Shown: piece after piece, positions 1 to 7,899 of the stretch
Layout of the letters: each line of letters begins with the position of its first letter
Position numbering within the stretch: position 1 is the first letter of the stretch
Assembly: GCF_902150045.1 (NCBI RefSeq)
Contig: NZ_CABFVU010000001.1
Coordinates: 1,426,001 to 1,490,000 of the forward strand
Source: Chitinophaga polysaccharea
Lineage (GTDB): Bacteria; Bacteroidota; Bacteroidia; Chitinophagales; Chitinophagaceae
Direction: 5' to 3'
DNA: 64,000 bases
Position numbers and translations under genes: made by a program
Notes under the pieces: model-generated
The model's database searches: none
What the model was told of the DNA's origin: nothing
The model's input: only the letters and a program-made list of their open reading frames with translations

Positions 1-37
1 TGCTTTTCTTTTTAATTGGTTGGTAGGTTTGATCTAT

Positions 38-730
38 CTAATTATTATTAATAAGACTTTGTAAAATCAGCTGCCCATCTGTATTTCCCAGGGCGAGACT
101 TGTAGCTCTTTCCGGGTGGGGCATCATACCAAAAACATTTCTTGCTTTGTTACAGATGCCGGCTATGTTACGGATGGCGCCGTTATGGTTAGCAGTTTCA
201 ATAATGTTGCCAAACTCATCGCAGTACCGGAATAATACCTGGTTGTTCTTAAACAGCTCATCCAGGGTGGCGTCGTCTGCATAGTAACGGCCTTCTCCGT
301 GTGCGATAGGGATCATTAACGGCCTGCCTGCTACATCTTTGGTAAGGGATGCAGTGGTGTTTTCACTTTTCAGGTATACATTTTTGCAGATGAACTGCTG
401 GTGCTGGTTCTGTAATAATACGCCTGGCAGCAAACCTGCTTCGCATAACACCTGGAAACCGTTACAAACACCAATTACACGGCCACCTTTGTTGGCAAAT
501 TCGATCACACTCTGCATCATAGGGCTGAACTTCGCAATAGCGCCGCAACGCAGGTAGTCGCCAAAGGAAAAACCACCGGGTAATACGATGCAATCTTCCG
601 TACTGAATGCGCTCAGGTCTTTATCCTTATGCCACAGTTCTATAACTTCCTGCCCGAGGTCGTTACGCAGGGAATCAATCATATCATGATCACAATTAGA
701 ACCGGGAAAGGTGACAACGCCAAATTTCAT
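38..730 (-). CDS. purQ: Phosphoribosylformylglycinamidine synthase, glutaminase subunit PurQ
   Basis: Supplies ammonia from glutamine to the PurL synthase subunit, converting FGAR to FGAM in purine synthesis in the cytoplasm. The 230-residue protein is a complete class I glutamine amidotransferase of the separate-subunit type. The N-terminal strand MKFGVVTFPGSNCDHD is typical, the nucleophile elbow GVCNGFQVLCEAG places the cysteine at residue 89, and MMPHPER near the C terminus gives the His205 and Glu207 partners. The start is the only ATG matching the family N terminus. It is transcribed toward the window start, 187 bp downstream of the membrane protein gene. A second purine gene, purA, lies 6 kb away and is not in the same operon. 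Confidence 0.97.
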   Translation of the reverse strand: MKFGVVTFPGSNCDHDMIDSLRNDLGQEVIELWHKDKDLSAFSTEDCIVLPGGFSFGDYLRCGAIAKFSPMMQSVIEFANKGGRVIGVCNGFQVLCEAGLLPGVLLQNQHQQFICKNVYLKSENTTASLTKDVAGRPLMIPIAHGEGRYYADDATLDELFKNNQVLFRYCDEFGNIIETANHNGAIRNIAGICNKARNVFGMMPHPERATSLALGNTDGQLILQSLINNN

Positions 731-917
731 CTGAAAATGTTTTGTGTTTATATGTAAATAATGCTTTTAAAACGTTTTTTTCCTCGTTTTTGCCACCATT
801 TTTACGAATGACAAAACTAATGGGAAAGGACAAAATTACTTCGCCGTTCGCAATTTTCCATTGCCGTTTGTCCTGATTTAACAAAATACTGGTAATCAGG
901 CCCTTAAAATGAGGAAA

Positions 918-1895
918 TCAGCTGAAATATTGCATTACGATAACATATGCCAGGGCAATGAAGTGGATAATGTTGGCAAATGTGTCGTTGGTGACCGACC
1001 AGAATACGTTGCCGGCAAACATGGAGATCGGCAAAACTGCCAGGACCCAGTACGCTGCCGAAAAGTGAACATTAAAGAAGGGTACCGTGATGGCTACCAG
1101 TACATATATGATTAATGCGGCCCATATTTTACGGCCCTGTATCAGCATTTTTTTAAGCGGGCGCTGCAACAGCAGCCATCCTATCACAAAAAAGAGCAAA
1201 CATGCGACCATGGCTCCCCATACCTTGTAATCACTGATCATAGGCAGGGAGGCTCCCATATTCGGGATCTTCCGGAGCAGGGTCATCTGGCCGGTAAGGA
1301 AAAGGTAGGTGCCCATCAGGTACAGCGGACAAATGAGCCCCAGCACGGCAATGATCCATTCTGCCAGCCGGAAGGCACGCATAATGAGCATGCTGGCCAG
1401 CAACAGGAAACAGAATATAACAGACGGGAAATAAAAGAGCCCGCCTATTCCCAGGGCAAACCCGATATTAAACACCACATCACGGGCTGAGGTACGTGTA
1501 TACAATTCCGTTATGCTTGTAAATACCCATAACATGATCAGGTTCACGATCAGTGCCGGTGAAAATACATTCCAGCTCTGCAGCATGGAGGTAAACAACA
1601 GGTAGCACATGGCCGGCAGGTAGGTGGGCTTGGGAAATAACCGGTGATGATTAATGATACGGGTAAAGAACAGCGACTGTAAAAACAGCAGCAATATTGC
1701 CAGCGAGGTAAATACCAGCGGGCTGCCGCCGGTAAATGTTGCCATCCATTTCACCAGGAGGTGATACAAAAGCCCTTCTGATCCGTCTGCCATGTAAGTG
1801 GACGGATGGATCAGATAGTAAAACTTAACAACCAGCGTGTATATTAACAACAGCAATACCGTTAACGGATTGCCTGAGCGAAAAAATTTTATCAC
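918..1895 (-). CDS. DUF6427-type polytopic membrane protein
   Basis: A 325-residue integral inner-membrane protein with about nine to ten hydrophobic segments and very few charged residues. There is no catalytic motif, so no function is assigned. Overall form and the opening MIKFFRSGNPLTVLLLLIY resemble Bacteroidota proteins grouped as DUF6427, but this is recalled by pattern rather than by search. It starts 15 bp after the stop of the secreted protein upstream, so the two are very probably co-transcribed and may act together at the envelope. Confidence 0.7.
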   Translation of the reverse strand: MIKFFRSGNPLTVLLLLIYTLVVKFYYLIHPSTYMADGSEGLLYHLLVKWMATFTGGSPLVFTSLAILLLFLQSLFFTRIINHHRLFPKPTYLPAMCYLLFTSMLQSWNVFSPALIVNLIMLWVFTSITELYTRTSARDVVFNIGFALGIGGLFYFPSVIFCFLLLASMLIMRAFRLAEWIIAVLGLICPLYLMGTYLFLTGQMTLLRKIPNMGASLPMISDYKVWGAMVACLLFFVIGWLLLQRPLKKMLIQGRKIWAALIIYVLVAITVPFFNVHFSAAYWVLAVLPISMFAGNVFWSVTNDTFANIIHFIALAYVIVMQYFS

Positions 1896-1910
1896 AGTGC
1901 AAAGGTGTGA

Positions 1911-3431
1911 TTAAAAGTCAATTTTAGCAAAGCAAATATAATTCCTGTAAATGCATGGTATCACCACAGTACGGGCGCTGATTTGTTTGCCATACCGGGG
2001 CATCCAGGTGAAACCTTTGTCCAGGTTACGCAGCGTAGGCATGCGATTCACTTTACCTCCCGGGGCCAGACTAACATCTGTTAACATATAACTTCTCCTG
2101 TCCAGTTCATTATACAGAAAACGTAATTCGCTGCCCACGTTTACCATCAGGTACGACAGGTAAAGGTCTGCATTATCATCAAACTGGCTTTTATGTACAA
2201 AGTTATTCCACTGCATGTTGCCTTCATCGTCAAAGGAAAGCACCGCTACATTGTCGTAATGGTAGCGTAATCCCTGTGAATTGTTCCAGTAGTACGGGTT
2301 GTAATACATGGAAGAATAGGGTGAGTAATAATAAGGGGCATACATACCGCCATAAGGACTGCCATACATGTAATTCCACCGGTTCCAGGGCTGGTAGCGG
2401 GAAGAAGTGGAAAATGATTCTGCCGTAAGCAGGAACCCGCCGTTGCTGGTGTTAATGATCTTACGGATGAAGTAATCATTAAAGGCGGCGTTGGTGCTGG
2501 ATTCGCCGCGGGCATTGGCTTTCAGATCGTCGGGAAATACCTGCGATTTCTCGTATATGGTTTTATAGTTGGCGTAGTCATACTTATACAGGTAAAGCCC
2601 TTCCACGTTACCCCTCTTCTGTTTGTAATAAAAAGCGGTAACAAGCGCCGTTTGCTTATTATTATCAAGCTTCATTTTCACCTCATCCAGCAACTGTGCC
2701 TTGAGCGCCATGGGAGACGTCTCAAAGCTGTCGACCAGCGGGCGTTTCACTATCATGCTTCCGCTGATGACATAGTCGCGGTTGGAGGTACGTTCCAGTT
2801 TGTTAAAGATCAGGTCACCGGTATTGGTAAGATTAAAATTGCTGAGGAATTGCCTCTTCTGCATGGGCATGGAAAGCCGGCTGTTGTTCACCAGGCTCAT
2901 GGCGCTATCGTACAGGAAGGTGTAGAATATATTGTTGTTCTCGTTATCCTGGTTGATCTTATACACCATGATACGGCTTTTATCTTCCGACACTTCCACA
3001 GAATATACCTTATTCTCTTTGGAATACATACCAATGCGGGTGGAATCGATCAGGAGGGGTGCATCTGCAAATTTTGCTTCGGGCGACATGGTTGCGCAGA
3101 AACTATATACAGCGTCTTTACGCTGAAACTGGTAAATCATCAGCACCCTGTCTGGATAGGCCACAAAGTCCATACTGATCACCTTACGTGGCAGAAAGTC
3201 CAGTTTCACCCTTTCTTTCAGCTGCATCCCGTTATCATAAACAGACACTACATACTCGCCGCGGTCTGTTTTATACACCAGTATATTGCCTGCTACTTTA
3301 CCTATAATCTCAAATTCGGTGCTTTTATAGTCGTCCTTCTCCGGTTCAGAATAGGTTATTTTCTGTGCCATTGCTACTGTGCCGGCGAAAAGCAGCAGCA
3401 ATAATAATTGTAGGCGGTATAGCGTATGCAT
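1911..3431 (-). CDS. Secreted protein of unknown function
   Basis: A 506-residue protein with a clear Sec signal peptide (about 22 residues, ending AMAQ) and no lipobox, so probably periplasmic or outer-membrane associated. The body alternates beta-strand-like stretches such as NILVYKTDRGEYVVSVYDNG, suggesting a beta-propeller or repeated-sheet fold. Around residues 350-385 there is an unusual Tyr/Pro/Asn/Met-rich low-complexity stretch with many YY and PY pairs. No known domain was recognised. It is the first gene of a likely two-gene operon with the DUF6427-type membrane protein. Upstream is about 200 bp of AT-rich divergent spacer shared with the epimerase gene. Confidence 0.75.
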   Translation of the reverse strand: MHTLYRLQLLLLLLFAGTVAMAQKITYSEPEKDDYKSTEFEIIGKVAGNILVYKTDRGEYVVSVYDNGMQLKERVKLDFLPRKVISMDFVAYPDRVLMIYQFQRKDAVYSFCATMSPEAKFADAPLLIDSTRIGMYSKENKVYSVEVSEDKSRIMVYKINQDNENNNIFYTFLYDSAMSLVNNSRLSMPMQKRQFLSNFNLTNTGDLIFNKLERTSNRDYVISGSMIVKRPLVDSFETSPMALKAQLLDEVKMKLDNNKQTALVTAFYYKQKRGNVEGLYLYKYDYANYKTIYEKSQVFPDDLKANARGESSTNAAFNDYFIRKIINTSNGGFLLTAESFSTSSRYQPWNRWNYMYGSPYGGMYAPYYYSPYSSMYYNPYYWNNSQGLRYHYDNVAVLSFDDEGNMQWNNFVHKSQFDDNADLYLSYLMVNVGSELRFLYNELDRRSYMLTDVSLAPGGKVNRMPTLRNLDKGFTWMPRYGKQISARTVVIPCIYRNYICFAKIDF

Positions 3432-3628
3432 GCGGTAATATAGATTTCAGATTATTTTTATGATAATGCAGATGGCCCGTTTGTTGATGCCATTTTCAAA
3501 CTTACATTAAAATTCAGAAATTAACTTGTCTATTTAAAGCCGGTAAGCCCTGCTTTTACATAAATTCCAAAAGGCCCGATTTATTGTGTATTTTTATTAA
3601 ATTATTTTTTAAAAGCAGCTATTATTGA

Positions 3629-4543
3629 ATGGATACCGTTATTATAACCGGTGGAACGGGGCTTATAGGGACGGCATTAACCCGGCTGCTGCTGGAGCGC
3701 GGCTATAAAGTGATTATCCTCAGCAGGCGCCCTGATAAACGCAGCAACAGGGATGTTACATATGCCCATTGGAATGTAGAAACGCAAACAATAGACAAAG
3801 AAGCCATTCAACAGGCAGACTATATTGTACACCTGGCGGGCGCCAATGTGGGTGAAAAACGCTGGACGGCTGCACGCAAACAGGAAATTACAGACAGCCG
3901 CACCAAAAGCAGTGAACTGATCTATACCGCACTGAAAAACTTCCCCAACAAGGTAAAGAAAGTGATCAGCGCGTCGGCAACCGGGTTCTATGGAGAGTAC
4001 TCAGATCATATCTTCACAGAAACAGACCCTCCCGCAACAGACTACCTGGCCACTACTACCCAGGCCTGGGAACAAAGTATATCCAAAGTAACCGGGCTTG
4101 ATAAAAAGCTGGTAATTTTCCGGACAGGCATTGTGCTCAGCCAGGATGGCGGCGCCTTAAAGGAGTTCTACAAGCCGCTGCGCTTCGGATTTGCCACCAT
4201 ACTTGGATCCGGTGAACAGTTTGTTCCCTGGATACATATCCACGATATTGTACGGCTATACTTCAACGCCATTGTAAACGACCGGCTGGAGGGGATCTAC
4301 AACGCAGTAGCACCCAACCCCGTTACCAACCGTGAGCTGATTCTCAGCATGGCCCGGATGGCCAAAGGCAAGAGCTTTATGACCACTTATGTGCCTTCTT
4401 TTGCCCTTAAACTGGCATTGGGAGAAATGAGTGTGGAAGTGTTGAAAAGTGTAAAGGCTTCCGCCGACAAAATACAACGGACCGGTTTCCAGTATTCTTA
4501 TCCTACCATCAATGAAGCGATGGAACAGTTATTCAGCCGGTAA
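3629..4543 (+). CDS. TIGR01777-family NAD(P)-binding epimerase-like protein
   Basis: A 304-residue extended short-chain dehydrogenase. The Rossmann glycine motif GGTGLIGTALTRLL is at the N terminus, an ASATGFYG stretch occupies the Ser/Tyr active-site region, and the C-terminal part from about residue 230 matches the DUF1731 tail of the YfcH/TIGR01777 family. Members bind NADP, but their substrate is not established, so this stays a family-level call. The stop overlaps the 3' end of the convergent pabB gene by 11 bp, leaving no terminator room between them. Confidence 0.92.
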   Translation: MDTVIITGGTGLIGTALTRLLLERGYKVIILSRRPDKRSNRDVTYAHWNVETQTIDKEAIQQADYIVHLAGANVGEKRWTAARKQEITDSRTKSSELIYTALKNFPNKVKKVISASATGFYGEYSDHIFTETDPPATDYLATTTQAWEQSISKVTGLDKKLVIFRTGIVLSQDGGALKEFYKPLRFGFATILGSGEQFVPWIHIHDIVRLYFNAIVNDRLEGIYNAVAPNPVTNRELILSMARMAKGKSFMTTYVPSFALKLALGEMSVEVLKSVKASADKIQRTGFQYSYPTINEAMEQLFSR

Positions 4544-5885
4544 CGGTTTTTTCCATAGCAGCGGCTTTCAGTAAGCACTCTTCCCATTCTTTTTCGGGAT
4601 CACTGTAAAAAGTGATAGCGGAGCCGGTCTGGAAAGAGAGATAACGGTTACCGGCGTTATACAGCATACTGCGGATCACCACGTTGAAGTCGAAATCACC
4701 TGCCGGCGTAATATATCCTATGGCTCCTGAATAAAGTCCCCGGCGGGTTTGCTCATATTGTTCAATCAACTGCATCACCCTGATCTTTGGCGCGCCCGTC
4801 ATAGAGCCCATTGGGAAAGCGTTGCGCAACACTTCTGTGAAAGGTGTTCCGGGAGATATCTGTGCAGAAACTGTAGAGATCATGTGATGTACCTGGGCAA
4901 AGGAATAGATGCCAAAAAGCTCAGTTACTTCCACTGTTCCCTGCATGGCCGTGCGCGACAAATCATTGCGTACAAGATCTACCACCATTACATTTTCAGC
5001 ACGTTCTTTTGCGCTGTTCAGCAGGTCCTGCTGCAACTGCCTGTCTTTAACAGGATCCGCATCTTTCCTGCTGGTACCTTTAATAGGCTGGGAGATAACG
5101 GTACTCCCCTCTTTGCGGATAAACCGCTCAGGGCTGGAGCAGGCCAGGTAGCATTGATGCAGGCGGTAATATGCGGCGAAAGGCGATGGCGAAAGATCAT
5201 TCAACCGGGTGAATAAGGCAGGGGGATGTACGCTTATATTTTCGACAAAGTTCTCGCGGCAGAAATTAACCTCGTAGCAGTCGCCCTGCAGGATATGCTG
5301 CTGCAGGTTTTTCACTGCGGTAAGATAGCGTTGATGATCCAGGCGGCTTTGCAGCGGTTGTACTGAGGAAGTAACCACCTGTGCTGCATCCGGAGGTGTG
5401 TGTAAAACGGCGGTGAGTATTTCCTGTGCTTCTTCCCTGGTGAAAGATTCCCCGCCGATATGTGCCTGTTCATTTTGCAGTTGTATGATCACACGGGGCA
5501 CAAAGAAATGCATATCCGGGAACCCGATGCCATCGTAATGCCTGGATTGAAGGCCCGGTGCTGTTTCGTTCTTAAGATCGTAGGCCAGATGCCCGAAGAG
5601 CCAGTCGCCATGTGTTTGATGAAACTGCTGTAAAGCGGGGAAAGCGTTACCGGCGTTTATTTCGAGGGTATGCAACGCATCTGCGGCGAGTACGGCTTCA
5701 TACCGGTGCCATGGGGAGGAGTAGTTATTATTGTCTAAAAAACAACAAATGTTGAACTGGTTTCCCCAATCCAACATTTGTTGCTTAAATATTTTCTGAT
5801 CATCAACCGGAAAAGTGTGGAAAATCCTGATAACAATCGTGTTTTTAGTACTTAAAAATCTCGTCAAGAGTTTGCAAAAGAGCAA
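4533..5885 (-). CDS. pabB: Aminodeoxychorismate synthase component I (PabB)
   Basis: Converts chorismate to 4-amino-4-deoxychorismate for folate synthesis, using ammonia from a PabA-type glutaminase not seen here. The C-terminal two thirds is the chorismate-binding domain: the motif PIKGTSRK carries the lysine that marks PabB (TrpE has alanine there), and GSMTGAPKIRVMQLIEQYE is the conserved signature. The start is uncertain. The frame opens with TTG codons and the first in-frame ATG is at residue 37, inside conserved sequence, so a TTG start near 5885 or 5867 is more likely. It lies 18 bp downstream of the Asp-rich gene and overlaps the convergent epimerase gene by 11 bp. Confidence 0.9.
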   Translation of the reverse strand: MLFCKLLTRFLSTKNTIVIRIFHTFPVDDQKIFKQQMLDWGNQFNICCFLDNNNYSSPWHRYEAVLAADALHTLEINAGNAFPALQQFHQTHGDWLFGHLAYDLKNETAPGLQSRHYDGIGFPDMHFFVPRVIIQLQNEQAHIGGESFTREEAQEILTAVLHTPPDAAQVVTSSVQPLQSRLDHQRYLTAVKNLQQHILQGDCYEVNFCRENFVENISVHPPALFTRLNDLSPSPFAAYYRLHQCYLACSSPERFIRKEGSTVISQPIKGTSRKDADPVKDRQLQQDLLNSAKERAENVMVVDLVRNDLSRTAMQGTVEVTELFGIYSFAQVHHMISTVSAQISPGTPFTEVLRNAFPMGSMTGAPKIRVMQLIEQYEQTRRGLYSGAIGYITPAGDFDFNVVIRSMLYNAGNRYLSFQTGSAITFYSDPEKEWEECLLKAAAMEKTVTG

Positions 5886-5903
5886 TTTCCAATCAGATCA
5901 CAA

Positions 5904-6356
5904 CTAAAAATCGTCATCGTCATCATCAAAACGATCGTTGAACAGATCCATATCTTTGAATTCATCATCGATACCCAGATCATCGTCGTCATCGGTTTTC
6001 TTGCTGCCGGTGCTGGGGCGGCCGCGTTTACCCTTTGACTTAGGCATGTCAAATTCTTCAAAATCAGGATCATAATCATCATCCTCTCCTTTTTCCCAAG
6101 CATCATCCAGGTCGTCATCATCATCTGAATCGTCATCATCCTCCTCATCGTCGTCTTTGCGTTTGGATTTGGATGCAGACTTATCTGATTTCTTTGAGGC
6201 AGATTTGGAAGGTTTCACATCTTCATCATCTTCCTCCTCATCATCATCGTCATCCACCTCTTTCTTAGGCTTGGCCGCAGCTTTGGGAGCGTCTTTTGCA
6301 GTCTTAGGAGAAGTAGTTTTTTTGGTCTCTTTCTCTTTATCAGATTTTGATTTCAT
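5904..6356 (-). CDS. Asp/Lys-rich low-complexity protein with AT-hook-like motif
   Basis: A 150-residue, highly charged and probably disordered protein. The N-terminal 35 residues are Lys/Ala/Thr-rich. They are followed by alternating acidic runs (long Asp/Glu tracts) and Ser/Lys-rich linkers, then the sequence KGKRGRPSTGSKK around residue 110 and a C-terminal acidic tail ending in an Asp run and Phe. KRGRP matches the core of the AT-hook, a minor-groove binding motif, so DNA binding is possible. It could equally be a histone-like or chaperone-like polyelectrolyte. It lies between purA upstream and pabB downstream on the same strand. Confidence 0.75.
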   Translation of the reverse strand: MKSKSDKEKETKKTTSPKTAKDAPKAAAKPKKEVDDDDDEEEDDEDVKPSKSASKKSDKSASKSKRKDDDEEDDDDSDDDDDLDDAWEKGEDDDYDPDFEEFDMPKSKGKRGRPSTGSKKTDDDDDLGIDDEFKDMDLFNDRFDDDDDDF

Positions 6357-6449
6357 AATAGGTTACCTTATTTCTTTGCCGTAAAGTTTTAATAGTTTTT
6401 TTTATTCGCCAAATTTTTTTTGCTGTTTTTTTTCCTTACTTTTTTGCTC

Positions 6450-7721
6450 TTACTTTTCAAGGATCTGATCACGTCCAGGTCCATTGGAAACGTATTTCAC
6501 GGGAACCCCCAGGTAAGTATCTACTGCTGCAACAAATGCTTTCATTTCCGCCGGTAACTCGTTGAACTGCTGGCAGGTAGAAGTTTTATCACTCCATCCT
6601 TTAAACGTTTCCCATACCGGTTTAATGTCCAGACCGTTAAGCTGGAAGGGCAATTGCTTTGTTTGTTTTCCGTCAATTTCGTAAGCAGTGCAGGCCAGCA
6701 CTTCATCAAATTCGTCGAGTACATCGCTTTTTGTCATTACCAGTTGGGTAACGCCGCTCAGCATGCAGGTATAATTCAGTGCAACCAGATCGATCCAGCC
6801 GCAGCGGCGCGGACGGCCGGTTACTGCGCCAAATTCATGACCTGCGGAGCGCAGCTGTTCACCGGTAGCATCATGCAGTTCGGTAGGGAAAGGTCCGCTG
6901 CCAACGCGGGTGCAATATGCTTTGGTAACGCCGATTACCTCTTTGATCCACTGCGGTGCAATACCTAAACCGGTACAAACGCCGGCAGAAATGGTATTGG
7001 AAGAAGTAACAAAAGGATAAGTTCCAAAATCCACGTCCAGCATACTTCCCTGGGCGCCTTCGGCCAAAACCTTTTTACCTGCTTTCAATTGTTCGTTCAG
7101 GAAATATTCACCACTTACCACATTCATTTTCTGCAGGAAAGGAATAGCTTCAAAGAACTCAGCTTCCCAGTTGGCAATATCTTCTGAAAATTCATTTATA
7201 TCATACTGACATAACAGCTGCAGGTGTTTCTGCTTCAGTTTCTCGTAGTTTACCTTAAAATCAGGGGATAACACATCACCTACACGCAAACCGTTTCTAC
7301 CGGTTTTATCCATGTAAGCGGGGCCTATACCTTTTAAAGTAGAACCTATTTTATCATTTCCTTTTGCTATTTCAGAAGCTTTGTCCAGTGCACGGTGAGT
7401 AGGAACAATGATATGCGTTTTTTCAGCAATAAACAGATTTTTTGTCAGATCTACTCCCAGAGCTGAAATATCTTCACTTTCTTTCTTGAAAGCTACAGGA
7501 TCCAGCACCACACCGTTACCGATCAGGTTAATGGTCTTATCATGAAATACACCTGATGGGATGGTGCGCAATACTACTTTCTGACCGTTTACATACAAAG
7601 TATGACCAGCATTTGGTCCACCCTGGAAACGGGCAATCACGTCGTACCTGCCGGCAAAATAGTCCACAATCTTACCTTTGCCTTCGTCGCCCCATTGCAG
7701 GCCTAACAAAACGTCTACCAT
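6450..7721 (-). CDS. purA: Adenylosuccinate synthetase
   Basis: Joins IMP and aspartate with GTP hydrolysis to give adenylosuccinate, the first committed step to AMP. The 423-residue length is standard. The N-terminal GTP loop GDEGKGK sits at residues 11-17 with catalytic Asp12, and GGPNAGHTLY supplies the catalytic histidine (His40). GRPRRCGWIDLVAL and the C-terminal GPGRDQ signature are intact. A well-formed promoter lies 47-76 bp upstream of the start codon. It is a housekeeping gene with ordinary codon use. Confidence 0.98.
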   Translation of the reverse strand: MVDVLLGLQWGDEGKGKIVDYFAGRYDVIARFQGGPNAGHTLYVNGQKVVLRTIPSGVFHDKTINLIGNGVVLDPVAFKKESEDISALGVDLTKNLFIAEKTHIIVPTHRALDKASEIAKGNDKIGSTLKGIGPAYMDKTGRNGLRVGDVLSPDFKVNYEKLKQKHLQLLCQYDINEFSEDIANWEAEFFEAIPFLQKMNVVSGEYFLNEQLKAGKKVLAEGAQGSMLDVDFGTYPFVTSSNTISAGVCTGLGIAPQWIKEVIGVTKAYCTRVGSGPFPTELHDATGEQLRSAGHEFGAVTGRPRRCGWIDLVALNYTCMLSGVTQLVMTKSDVLDEFDEVLACTAYEIDGKQTKQLPFQLNGLDIKPVWETFKGWSDKTSTCQQFNELPAEMKAFVAAVDTYLGVPVKYVSNGPGRDQILEK

Positions 7722-7767
7722 AATGATTTAATTAAATATCGGAGGTTTGTTGCTTTAAAAGAAGTCG

Positions 7768-7797
7768 CAAAATTAAGGCGAATATTAAGAATTACAA
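7768..7797 (-). promoter_or_regulatory. Bacteroidota-type promoter for purA
   Basis: On the minus strand TTG (7797-7795) is followed by a 19-nt spacer and TAATTTTG (7775-7768). This is the -33/-7 arrangement TTG-N19-TAnnTTTG recognised by the primary sigma factor of Bacteroidota. It lies about 47 bp upstream of the purA start codon. Confidence 0.75.
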
Positions 7798-7832
7798 ACA
7801 AATTACTAATTCCCCGGCGTAATTACAGAGAA

Positions 7833-7863
7833 ATGGGAAGATTTCAGCAAGAAACCTTCCCAT
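7833..7863 (-). terminator. Hairpin downstream of the Rel/SpoT gene
   Basis: The arms atgggaag/cttcccat enclose a second short stem (tttc/gaaa) with a 5-nt loop. It lies 37 bp after the Rel/SpoT stop and before the purA promoter. The T tract after the stem is weak, so termination is probable but not certain. Confidence 0.5.
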
Positions 7864-7899
7864 GGCCAATAATTCTTTATCCGTTGTTTACAGGTCTGA

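Noticed and set aside
2652..3404. 250-codon plus-strand frame antisense to the secreted protein gene
   Set aside because: The minus-strand gene has a signal peptide and family-like composition. The plus frame is His/Ile-rich without motif, as expected for an antisense shadow.
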